Below, one piece after another: positions 15,445-22,079 of a stretch of DNA of 22,486 bases. Location of the stretch: positions 1 through 22,486 of the forward strand of contig CALDJV010000529.1 in the NCBI GenBank assembly GCA_937899305.1, in the 5' to 3' direction. Both the position numbers and the translations under genes were made by a program. The DNA comes from an uncultured Cytophagaceae bacterium (GTDB taxonomy: Bacteria; Bacteroidota; Bacteroidia; Cytophagales; Microscillaceae). How positions within the stretch are numbered: position 1 is the stretch's first letter; every line of letters begins with the position of its first letter. A model generated the notes under the pieces. The model worked only from the letters and a program-made list of their open reading frames with translations, had not been told where the DNA came from and made no database searches.

Positions 15445-15851
15445 TGGTAAATATTATTTTTATAGAGCAATACGTTCGTAATAAGCTTTCCAAAAATCGT
15501 TACGCATGCATCACTCAATGCTTTTTATAAAAAATTAAACCAACTTTGATACAGTCTGTAATGCCTGTAGATGATTTGTGTAGAGATGCAAGCCCTTGTG
15601 GACACAGGTCAAAAATAATGGTAACTTGTTGGTTATTAGTTATGTGAGTACTGAATCGACCTGATAAAGGGAGGTAGACTATTGTGATAGTTCTACCGAG
15701 CATTCATCAAAAATATCTCAAAGTTTAAATTTTGCCCAATGTTTTGTAGAGTAATTGAGAAATGGAGCTGGGATAAAAACTTGATTTGCTTATAAAAAGA
15801 GCAAATGAAATTGTAGATTAGCAAAATGTACAACACCAAATCACCCAAACG
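15445..15851. other. 407-bp divergent intergenic region
   Basis: This gap lies between the divergent metalloprotease (-) and MmcQ/YjbR (+) genes and should hold both promoters, but I see no perfect TAnnTTTG on either strand at a useful distance. An inverted repeat is present at 15673-15697 (GGTAGACTAT with ATAGTTCTACC, TGTG loop, one bulge). Short ORFs here (15515-15703 and 15693-15887 on the minus strand) have no recognisable protein features and are not called. Confidence 0.5.
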
Positions 15852-16208
15852 ATGAACATTGAAGAATTCAGAGAATATTGCATCCAAATGAAAGGGGTTA
15901 CCGAAGAACTTCCCTTCGACGAAGATACTCTAGTATTTAAAGTGATGGGAAAAATGTTTGCCCTTACCGGTATCGAGCATTTCGAGAGCATCAATGTGAA
16001 ATGTGATCCTGATACTGCGCTTGAGCTCAGGGAGGAGTACGAGGCGGTAAAGCCGGGATACCATATGAACAAAAAGCATTGGAATACCATTACAAACCAT
16101 AGTGACATGAGCGATGAGGTAATGCGCTCTTGGATCAAACATTCTTATGACCTAGTGGTAGCCAAACTGCCCAAAAAAACCAAGGAGGCGTTGGCAGCAA
16201 TAGAGTGA
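15852..16208 (+). CDS. MmcQ/YjbR family protein
   Basis: A 118-residue protein of the MmcQ/YjbR family, which has a CyaY-like alpha/beta fold; a DNA-binding role has been suggested for it but its function is not settled. Family features are visible: the N-terminal EEFREYCIQMKGVTEELPF, the VFKVMGKMFALTG strand pair, INVKCDPDTALELREEY, and the diagnostic PGYHMNKKHWNTI (about 68-80), followed by a helix containing WIKHSYDLVVAKL. Length matches the family (about 115-120). The next gene begins 21 nt downstream on the same strand, so they are probably co-transcribed. Confidence 0.9.
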   Translation: MNIEEFREYCIQMKGVTEELPFDEDTLVFKVMGKMFALTGIEHFESINVKCDPDTALELREEYEAVKPGYHMNKKHWNTITNHSDMSDEVMRSWIKHSYDLVVAKLPKKTKEALAAIE

Positions 16209-16229
16209 TGCTGAATAACATAAAATAAA

Positions 16230-16922
16230 ATGACTATGTTTTTTAAAAAAGTGATCCGCGTTATCTTGAAAGCCACCTTATTGTTGGTAGTTGCAGTGGC
16301 TTTGTATTTGTTGGCGGCAGTATTGGGTACCTGGGTTACCACGGGTAAACTAAGTACCCAAACCACGGCCAAAGATTCGGTAAATATTTATGTAGTAAGT
16401 AATGGTCTACACACCGATTTTGTGGTACCCTTGCACCATGCGAGCAAAGATTGGCGACCACATTTCCAATCATCACGTTTTTTGCCTTATCACCAGCACC
16501 GATTTGTAAGTTTTGGCTGGGGCGATCAGGCGTTTTTTTTAAATTCTACCAAGCAGGGGTTCCCTGGATTAGGTACTACGCTCAAAACTGTATTATGGCC
16601 TACCAAAAGCCTCATGCACGTGTATTTTTATCGCAACATCAACCCCAAGGCTGATCGGGTATACCCACTTAGTGTGTCTACTGCGCAATACCAGGCATTG
16701 ACCAAGTTTATACTAGATTCATTCGTTACCAAATCAGACCAACAGTTTCGTTATGTAGCCCCTGGCTATGGTCGCAACGACTTCTTTTTTGCCGCTCATC
16801 GTACTTATCATCTCTTCTTTACTTGTAACAATTGGACCAATCAAGGGCTCAAGTCAATGGATATTCGCTCGGGTATTTGGACACCCTTCGAGCAGGGGAT
16901 TGTACCTCATATTAGTAAGTAG
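16230..16922 (+). CDS. TIGR02117/DUF2459 family membrane-anchored protein
   Basis: A 230-residue protein with an N-terminal membrane segment (about 10-35, ILKATLLLVVAVALYLLAAV) and an outer domain. Family motifs are VSNGLHTDFVVPL (56-68), FGWGDQAFFL (about 95-104), and the C-terminal CNNWTNQGLKSMDIRSGIWT and PFEQGI. DUF2459 proteins are widespread but biochemically uncharacterised; the conserved His, Asp, Cys and Asn look like an enzyme site, which is inference. An ATG at 16236 is an alternative start. The stop codon is directly followed by the composite dispersed repeat. Confidence 0.9.
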   Translation: MTMFFKKVIRVILKATLLLVVAVALYLLAAVLGTWVTTGKLSTQTTAKDSVNIYVVSNGLHTDFVVPLHHASKDWRPHFQSSRFLPYHQHRFVSFGWGDQAFFLNSTKQGFPGLGTTLKTVLWPTKSLMHVYFYRNINPKADRVYPLSVSTAQYQALTKFILDSFVTKSDQQFRYVAPGYGRNDFFFAAHRTYHLFFTCNNWTNQGLKSMDIRSGIWTPFEQGIVPHISK

Positions 16923-17280
16923 TTTTCTTTAGTCCATAGTCCACGGTCGACGGTCCACAGTTTTTAGTTCGTAGTTTTTTGCTTGTGAGTCCATAGTCGA
17001 TGGTTTTCTTTAGTCCACGGTCGACAGTCTAATGCTGTTTCCTTAACACTACTCGAGTCCATATGGCGAGTAACATTTCCCCCGTTTGGGACACCAACAT
17101 TCGAGGAATGTTGGGTGAGCCTGCGGGACGGAAGGGGGCTTTCGTGAATTACCACTACATGCCTAAATCCTTAAGGAAACAGCATTGGTCGACAGTCCAT
17201 AGTCCACAGTAGCGCGAAGCGATACAAATGAGGCAACCATTTAACAATGCAACAATGAGCCGAAGGCGGAACCATAAAAC
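16923..17280 (-). repeat. Composite dispersed intergenic repeat, copy B (interrupted)
   Basis: Reverse-oriented relative of the repeat at 1-257. The GACTATGGAC/GTCGAC module is at 16923-17030 and 17187-17210, and TTTCTTTAGTCCA occurs twice, near 16925 and 17005. The module with GTTCCGCCTTCGGCT and TTAAATGGTTGCC, read on the minus strand, is at about 17225-17280. Module order matches copy A. The copy is split by the 156-bp element at 17031-17186. It begins right after the DUF2459 stop codon and ends near the stop of the Uma2-like gene. No gene is visible in it. Confidence 0.75.
17031..17186. mobile_element. 156-bp MITE-like insertion with perfect 16-bp terminal inverted repeats
   Basis: AATGCTGTTTCCTTAA (17031-17046) and TTAAGGAAACAGCATT (17171-17186) are exact inverted copies. 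The 11-bp GGTCGACAGTC occurs as a direct repeat flanking the element (17019-17029 and 17187-17197), as a target duplication would. Removing element plus one flank restores a continuous composite repeat. The interior is GC-richer than its surroundings and highly structured: TACTCG/CGAGTA (17050-17072) and CCAACATTC/GAATGTTGG (17094-17114, loop GAG). It has no ORF. It could instead be a structured RNA or a host-duplicated cassette. Confidence 0.7.
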
Positions 17281-17290
17281 AATTTAAGCT

Positions 17291-17908
17291 TCAAAAAGTC
17301 TTTCTATAACTACTTTGGTAATGTTTTTCGAGCAAATCTAACCGCTGGTAAGCCTGATCGAGCAATTGTTGTTTTTCTTGCAAGGCCACCTGATAGGCTT
17401 CTATTTCTTCTTCGGCTTCGGTAAGCGCTTGTACCTGTTCTTTAAAATTCAAAAAAGGCTGATTTTGAGTGGTAAATACCTCCAGAGTATCTTTGAAGTA
17501 CTCAAAGCGAATGGGCAAAGATTGGCTTTGGTAATGTTGCTGAACCGCCATGGGCACCAATTGGTTTTGTTGCAATACCCACACAAAAAACTCATTGCGG
17601 TGGGGCGCATACACATAGTATTCTTTTACGCCAGATTTGCGAGCAATTTGCTGCCACCGTTGGCACATTTCTACCCAGGAAATTTCTTGGGGAATCACAT
17701 CAAAAATGATTTGATGGGGAGTGGTGTTTTTATCATTATTGAGAGTAGTGTTGTTTTGAATAATGACACTGCTGAGGATTTGACTACCAATTTGGTGAAT
17801 GGCCAATTGGATCTGAATCTGTGGGTTTTGCTCGTTTTGGAGCTTGGTTTGTATATTTTGGCAGAAGGTATAGGCCCATGCAAACTGAGAGAAGTTGAGT
17901 AAGTTCAT
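17291..17908 (-). CDS. Hypothetical protein, possibly a degenerate Uma2-like nuclease relative
   Basis: A 205-residue protein. The middle (about 65-105: HQIIFDVIPQEISW, then QQIARKSGVKEYYVYAP) has the shape of the second half of Uma2 (DUF820) restriction-endonuclease-like proteins, in which a PD-x-EV strand is followed by Y-x-x-GV-x-EYW. Here the PD position is PH and the Glu is Asp, so the active site looks lost. The N-terminal Uma2 half is not recognisable. Residues 158-200 are a coiled coil (EAEEEIEAYQVALQEKQQLL), as in several Uma2 relatives. It stands alone with a -7 element TACATTTG 26 nt upstream. The family link is tentative. Confidence 0.68.
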   Translation of the reverse strand: MNLLNFSQFAWAYTFCQNIQTKLQNEQNPQIQIQLAIHQIGSQILSSVIIQNNTTLNNDKNTTPHQIIFDVIPQEISWVEMCQRWQQIARKSGVKEYYVYAPHRNEFFVWVLQQNQLVPMAVQQHYQSQSLPIRFEYFKDTLEVFTTQNQPFLNFKEQVQALTEAEEEIEAYQVALQEKQQLLDQAYQRLDLLEKHYQSSYRKTF

Positions 17909-17933
17909 ATTGTTGTTGTTTTTATTATATATG

Positions 17934-17941
17934 CAAATGTA
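17934..17941 (-). promoter_or_regulatory. Candidate promoter (-7 element) of the Uma2-like gene
   Basis: Minus-strand TACATTTG matches TAnnTTTG and lies 26 nt from the ATG at 17908. The -33 part is not evident. Confidence 0.45.
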
Positions 17942-18051
17942 ATAATTATTCTCAAACTTTTAACATTGCTCTTCACTTTTAACATTTCAATCGCATTTTG
18001 TCCCTATTTTTTAGCAAATACTGTATTTTATTATCAAATAAGAGAATTATC

Positions 18052-18363
18052 TTAGCTTAGTTTTGCCAACAGGGTATCTAAGCGACGGGGAGAAATGGGA
18101 GTGAGTTTGGCGATAAAATCGCTCAATAACTCCATACAAGCCATATAATGCTGCAAAATGGCCGGGTCGGAGCATTCGGCAAAGTGTTGGGTCATGGCCA
18201 GCGATATTTTCCAAAACACCTGCATCCAGCGCGTAGCAGGAATCAACAACAAATCTTGAGTAGCCTGGAGAGCGTGACGTAGGGTAGTCGTTTCCTCAGC
18301 GGTAAGGCATAGAATTTCTGGGCGGGTAATTGGGTTTACCAGCGGTTTTAGCGTATCTTGCAT
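18052..18363 (-). CDS. Small all-helical hypothetical protein
   Basis: A 103-residue protein, not recognised. It is predicted almost wholly alpha-helical (for example TAEETTTLRHALQATQDLLL and MACMELLSDFIAKL), with a basic C-terminus (SPRRLDTLLAKLS) and no membrane segment. It is preceded by a strong inverted repeat 27 nt upstream of its ATG. The next gene on the same strand begins 143 nt downstream, so co-transcription with the Uma2-like gene is uncertain. Confidence 0.65.
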   Translation of the reverse strand: MQDTLKPLVNPITRPEILCLTAEETTTLRHALQATQDLLLIPATRWMQVFWKISLAMTQHFAECSDPAILQHYMACMELLSDFIAKLTPISPRRLDTLLAKLS

Positions 18364-18389
18364 TGTTATATTTATTTAATATAATACAT

Positions 18390-18432
18390 AGCCCTGAGTG
18401 TGAAGTCTCCAAACTTGTGCACACTTAGGGCT
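18390..18432. promoter_or_regulatory. Strong inverted repeat between XRE genes and the helical protein gene
   Basis: AGCCCTGAGTGTG (18390-18402) pairs with CACACTTAGGGCT (18420-18432) over 13 bp with one wobble pair; an inner AAGT/ACTT can extend it. On the + strand it is followed by six T's, the form of a terminator, but no + gene ends here. On the minus strand it follows the XRE pair and precedes the 18363 start, where it lacks a U-tract. It may be a weak terminator or a leader structure. Confidence 0.6.
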
Positions 18433-18485
18433 TTTTTAATTATTACAAATGTACATAAAAGGTACAATTTTTACAAGAAGTGAAA

Positions 18486-18680
18486 CTATTTTTTCTCAAA
18501 TTCTCGTATTTGCTTGAGTTCAAAGAAGAACTCGAACATTTTGCTGGTAATATTACCCATTTCACGAGTCCCAGTTTCCCATTCAGTAATGCTGACCCTT
18601 CGTAAATCCAACTCTTCGGCCAGTGACTTTTGGGTATAGCCATACTTTTTACGTAAATTCTTGAGTTCTTCTCTAGTCAT
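18486..18680 (-). CDS. Short XRE (Cro/cI-type) HTH regulator, downstream paralogue
   Basis: A 64-residue protein consisting of little more than a Cro/cI helix-turn-helix: RKKYGYTQKSLAEEL (10-24) covers helices 1-2 and RRVSITEWETG (27-37) the recognition helix, with a short Phe/Lys-rich C-terminal helix. It binds DNA by family inference, probably as a dimer. It starts 7 nt after the stop of its tandem paralogue, with the same AACAACACA leader before the ATG, so the two are one duplicated, probably co-translated unit. 50 of 64 residues are identical to the paralogue. Confidence 0.88.
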   Translation of the reverse strand: MTREELKNLRKKYGYTQKSLAEELDLRRVSITEWETGTREMGNITSKMFEFFFELKQIREFEKK

Positions 18681-18687
18681 TGTGTTG

Positions 18688-18882
18688 TTAAATTTTTGCA
18701 GATTCTCGTATTTGCTTCAGTTCAAAAAAGAATTTGAACATTTTACTAGTAATGTGCCCCATCACCTTTGCTCCAGTTTCCCATTGCGTAATACGGACTC
18801 GTTCCATCTCTAACTCTTCGGCCAGTGACTTCTGCGTATAGCCATACTTTTTACGTAAATTCTTGAGTTCTTCTCCAGTCAT
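18688..18882 (-). CDS. Short XRE (Cro/cI-type) HTH regulator, upstream paralogue
   Basis: A 64-residue HTH protein, tandem paralogue of the one at 18486. I placed the start at 18882 and not at the far end of the 123-residue open frame (19059). The inner ATG aligns exactly with the paralogue's start, is preceded by the same AACAACACA, and lies about 20 nt after a promoter; the longer frame would run through that promoter and the neighbouring terminator. The helices 1-2 region (RKKYGYTQKSLAEEL) is identical to the paralogue, while the recognition helix differs (MERVRITQWETG versus LRRVSITEWETG). This suggests the two bind different operators, or one has been freed to diverge. Confidence 0.9.
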   Translation of the reverse strand: MTGEELKNLRKKYGYTQKSLAEELEMERVRITQWETGAKVMGHITSKMFKFFFELKQIRESAKI

Positions 18883-18901
18883 TGTGTTGTTTATTTTGGA
18901 G

Positions 18902-18933
18902 CAAAGGTACAGCGTTTGATGGGTGAGTTGCAA
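18902..18933 (-). promoter_or_regulatory. Promoter of the tandem XRE genes
   Basis: On the minus strand TTG (18931-18933) is followed after 21 nt by TACCTTTG (18902-18909), a perfect -7 element at slightly long spacing. It ends 19 nt before the 18882 ATG. The transcript would carry both HTH genes and may be autoregulated, as is common for such regulators. Confidence 0.62.
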
Positions 18934-18948
18934 TTTTCGCTGCACCAT

Positions 18949-18984
18949 AAAAAAGCCTTTGCCTACCCTGGGGTAAACAAAGGC
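18949..18984 (-). terminator. Intrinsic terminator after the 470-residue membrane protein gene
   Basis: GCCTTTG (18955-18961) pairs with CAAAGGC (18978-18984), with further pairing of TACCC and GGGTA inside. On the minus strand the stem is followed by TTTTTT. It separates the unknown membrane protein gene (19022-20434) from the XRE promoter. Confidence 0.8.
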
Positions 18985-19021
18985 CTTAAAACTTGTTGAA
19001 ACCAAGTTGAAATACAATACC

Positions 19022-20434
19022 CTAAATACAATCGAGCACCAGGCTGCTTTCAAGAACAACAGCCAAAATACTGATGACTAAATACAGCCTTGTGAAGAAC
19101 AATTGCCTTTGACGGGAAATAGAGCGAATAGAACGGAAGCCAAAAAGACAAATGAAGGGTAAACCTAGCAACGCCAGTAAAACCAGCATAAAGAAAGTGT
19201 TTTTTGTGGCAGGTATGTGCATAGAATAATCCACCTTTTCACGTAAATCGGGCCAAAACTTGGGCAGACCCACCCTTTGCAGGGTACCTAAGTCAAAACG
19301 TGCATGCGCTAATCTAAGACCTCCTTCAAAATAAATAATTTCATTTCCTACCAGCATACAATTGAGCACCGAGTACTTTGTATAAGGAATGGTCACCGTA
19401 TTTTTTATCAATACTTTTCCGGTTTTATCCAAAATACTCAATGTTGAATAATTGGACTCCTTGGCTCTGTGCCATTTCAAATAACGTTGATTGGGCAAGC
19501 TCAGGTAAAAGACAGTGCCTTCTCGAGTGCCTTCTCGGTTCCTGTATCTTGGGAAATACCTCACCTGATTATCTTTATAAGAGATAAAATGCGTTCTTGC
19601 GAGGATATTGCTATCAGGCAAAAATGGGGGCTTAGGCATAATATTGATGCCCTCAGAAGTAAGCAGGGTATCTTTATTTTCAGTGCGAAAGAGCCAAAAT
19701 TCGGTAGGATTGGCCTCCATCAGTAAGGTATCACGATAATGTTTATCATCGATTTTTTTTAACCTAAAAATACCCTGTTGATTGGTACTGAATTTATCGG
19801 CTGCATAATAGTATTGTGTGCCAACCTTTGCTATTTGATAAATGGATTGTGACCTTAATATTGTATTCTGATTGCCTCCAGAGGGGACGATCACAAGGGT
19901 ATCTTCACGTTGAGTATTCCATAGTGAGTCTTTATAATTGAGTAAAATGTAGTTAGAAGAATCACGAAAAGGAGCTTGCATCGTCACAATTTGTTGCCGA
20001 GTAGTATCTATATACCATCCTTGAATGTCATAGGAATACCGACGCGAAATTTTTTTTCTTTGAATTGTCTTGAATTCAGGAAGCTTATTGATAAGTATAG
20101 AAAAGCCTTGGGGACCATGGACCAACGAATAGAGTAATTGCTTTTGATGCCAATAAAGGTGTGTTTGAGGATACACATCAGGAGACTCATGGAAAAGTTT
20201 ACGGATTGTTTTTTGTTTGAAATTCGTAAAAACCATCCCCGCTCCATTCCCAGTCATCAATCCATCTTGTAGGCCAAATAAAGGGGTAGTACCTATTCTT
20301 CGGTCATCTACCTGAAACGAATTAACGTTACGAGGCAATTGAGTGATCATTATAGAGAGTGCCCATACCATACTTCCCAATAGAATAGCGGGCCAGAATA
20401 ATATTCGGGGAATTTTTGTATTTGGTTTTTGCAT
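19022..20434 (-). CDS. Unknown membrane protein with N-terminal TM and two C-terminal TM helices
   Basis: A 470-residue protein that I cannot assign to a family. Residues 11-31 form a transmembrane helix. Residues 45-405 form a beta-rich region with repeated short strands (YYYAADKFS, GIFRLKKID, FWLFRTENKDTLLTSEG, LSILDKTGKVLIKN) that look like blades of a beta-propeller. Residues 414-433 and 449-468 are two further transmembrane helices, joined by a basic loop (RSIRSISRQRQ). The propeller would face the periplasm with the basic loop in the cytoplasm. There is no lipobox. It is transcribed alone, with its own terminator. The final residues CI read right up to the stop. Confidence 0.75.
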   Translation of the reverse strand: MQKPNTKIPRILFWPAILLGSMVWALSIMITQLPRNVNSFQVDDRRIGTTPLFGLQDGLMTGNGAGMVFTNFKQKTIRKLFHESPDVYPQTHLYWHQKQLLYSLVHGPQGFSILINKLPEFKTIQRKKISRRYSYDIQGWYIDTTRQQIVTMQAPFRDSSNYILLNYKDSLWNTQREDTLVIVPSGGNQNTILRSQSIYQIAKVGTQYYYAADKFSTNQQGIFRLKKIDDKHYRDTLLMEANPTEFWLFRTENKDTLLTSEGINIMPKPPFLPDSNILARTHFISYKDNQVRYFPRYRNREGTREGTVFYLSLPNQRYLKWHRAKESNYSTLSILDKTGKVLIKNTVTIPYTKYSVLNCMLVGNEIIYFEGGLRLAHARFDLGTLQRVGLPKFWPDLREKVDYSMHIPATKNTFFMLVLLALLGLPFICLFGFRSIRSISRQRQLFFTRLYLVISILAVVLESSLVLDCI

Positions 20435-20636
20435 TTGTAATGATTAGTGGTGTAAAAATAAACGCGTCCTGGTTTTTGATATGGAAGAGTCGTAGGCGTA
20501 TTTTTTTATGAGGTGTTTTTGCTGATGTAACCCAAGCTGTGGTTGAGCAGGAGTACAATGATGGTTTTGTAACTGGTAGAAAAAAACAAGATGCATTTAA
20601 CAGATAATGAACGATGACCTCACACTATGAGGTATA

Positions 20637-20677
20637 TTTATTGGGGTATCCCAAGGTTATTAGGACACCCCAATAAA
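20637..20677 (-). terminator. Inverted repeat downstream of pheS (probable terminator)
   Basis: TTTATTGGGGTATCC (20637-20651) pairs with GGACACCCCAATAAA (20663-20677), 14 of 15 positions. It lies 36 nt past the pheS stop. The sequence after it on the minus strand is AU-rich but has no U-run, so it may be a processing or stability hairpin instead. Confidence 0.6.
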
Positions 20678-20713
20678 AGGTCAATCAAAAAATACTATGA
20701 ATTACCAACTTGC

Positions 20714-21757
20714 TTACATCTTGCCAAACTGTCGTAAAAACCGCACATCGTTTTCGGTAAACAAGCGTAAATCATTGACTTGATACTTCAGCATGGCAAT
20801 GCGCTCGATGCCCATACCAAAAGCAAAACCAGTGTACTTCTCTGGATCAATATTACAATTGGCCAACACATTGGGGTCTACCATACCACAACCCATAATC
20901 TCTACCCAACCGCTGTATTTACAAATGTTGCAACCCTTGCCACCACAAATAAAACAAGTGACATCTACCTCTGCACTGGGCTCCGTAAACGGAAAGTAAG
21001 AAGGGCGGAGTCTGATCTTGGTATTTTTACCAAACATCTCCTTGGCAAAGTGATACAAAGTTTGTTTGAGGTCGGTAAAGCTAACGTTTTCGTCTATATA
21101 CAAACCTTCCACCTGATGGAATATACAGTGGGCTCGGGCCGAAATGGCCTCATTTCTAAACACGCGTCCTGGCGAGAGCGTACGAATGGGAGGCTCCTGA
21201 TTTTCCATCACCCGAATTTGTACCGAAGAAGTGTGCGTACGTAGCGCAATGTCGTCGTTTTTGTCTTCACCTTGGCCTTGCTTTTCTATAAAGAAAGTAT
21301 CCTGCATTTCGCGAGCCGGGTGGTTATGAGGGAAGTTTAACGCGGTAAAGTTGTGCCAGTCGTCTTCTACCTCTGGTCCTTCAGATACATTGAAGCCAAT
21401 CCGCTCAAAAATTTCTACAATACGGTTACGGGTAAGGGTAAGCGGATGCACTGTACCCAGGGTGTGGGGTATTACAGGTAGTGTAGTATCTACCGCACCT
21501 TGGGCGCTTTTCTTTTTGGGACGGCCAATTGTAGCTTGGTGCTTTTTGAGCTTATCCTGAGCAACATTTTTTAAATTGTTGATGGCCGCTCCAAACGTCT
21601 TTTTATCTTCAGGAGCTACATTTCGCATTTCTGAAAAAAACGCTTGAATTTTACCTTTAATAAAGGTTCTTTTAAATTCCTCTAACTGTTCGCGGGTTTC
21701 AATGACGAAGTCTTCTACCTCTTTTAAAACCCCTTGTACGTCATTTAGTGATGCCAT
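20714..21757 (-). CDS. pheS: Phenylalanyl-tRNA synthetase alpha subunit
   Basis: PheS is the catalytic subunit of the alpha2-beta2 class II synthetase that charges tRNA-Phe. The 347-residue protein has an N-terminal coiled-coil arm for tRNA (1-85), VHPLTLTRNRIVEIFERIGF (103-122) containing motif 1, motif 2 at RTLSPGRVFRNE and HCIFHQVEG (192-218), FTEPSAEVDV (257-266), and motif 3 GFAFGMGIERIAMLKY (310-325). C268, C271, C276 and C279 form a Cys4 knuckle typical of many PheS proteins, followed by GWVEIMGCGMV. pheT is not adjacent here, unlike in many bacteria: downstream is an unrelated minus-strand gene. Confidence 0.98.
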   Translation of the reverse strand: MASLNDVQGVLKEVEDFVIETREQLEEFKRTFIKGKIQAFFSEMRNVAPEDKKTFGAAINNLKNVAQDKLKKHQATIGRPKKKSAQGAVDTTLPVIPHTLGTVHPLTLTRNRIVEIFERIGFNVSEGPEVEDDWHNFTALNFPHNHPAREMQDTFFIEKQGQGEDKNDDIALRTHTSSVQIRVMENQEPPIRTLSPGRVFRNEAISARAHCIFHQVEGLYIDENVSFTDLKQTLYHFAKEMFGKNTKIRLRPSYFPFTEPSAEVDVTCFICGGKGCNICKYSGWVEIMGCGMVDPNVLANCNIDPEKYTGFAFGMGIERIAMLKYQVNDLRLFTENDVRFLRQFGKM

Positions 21758-22079
21758 AACAATCTTGATAATTAAAACTTACTGAAAGCTTAAAAATGAG
21801 TATGTTGGTATACGTAAACGGTTAAAATGTATAATCTTTTGTGCCGTAGACAACCCTACAAACTCCCTGGTTTTGAGGCCTTTTTAAGCGTAATTAAATG
21901 ATTTTGGGTATAAACCTACTTAAAGCTTAAAATTCACTACTTTCGTCGAAAGTAACAAATAATAAGTATAAAACTTGTAGACTAACTGTAATGAAAACGT
22001 ATACCTAACTGTTACTTGAAATTGGTTATAAAGTAAATTTTACGACTTAAATTTTAAAACCTCATTTAAATCAAAAAAG
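21758..22079. promoter_or_regulatory. Divergent promoter region between pheS and the beta-barrel gene
   Basis: A 322-bp gap between divergent genes. Two similar segments, CTGAAAGCTTAAAA (near 21782) and CTTAAAGCTTAAAA (near 21918), form an imperfect direct repeat around AAAGCTTAAAA. ACTTTCGTCGAAAGT (21939-21953) is a perfect 7+1+7 palindrome and overlaps TACTTTCG, one base off TAnnTTTG on the + strand, so it could be an operator at the + promoter. No perfect -7 element was found for either gene. Confidence 0.4.

Noticed and set aside
15515..15887. Two short minus-strand open frames in the divergent gap
   Set aside because: Neither has an upstream promoter, a credible start context or protein-like composition, and one overlaps the start of the MmcQ/YjbR gene.
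17031..17186. Group II intron or integron attC fragment
   Set aside because: No domain V-like sequence, no reverse transcriptase or integrase, and the perfect 16-bp inverted ends do not fit either class.
18883..19059. N-terminal extension of the upstream XRE protein to 123 residues
   Set aside because: The extension would run across a terminator and the promoter; the internal ATG at 18882 matches the paralogue's start and leader exactly.
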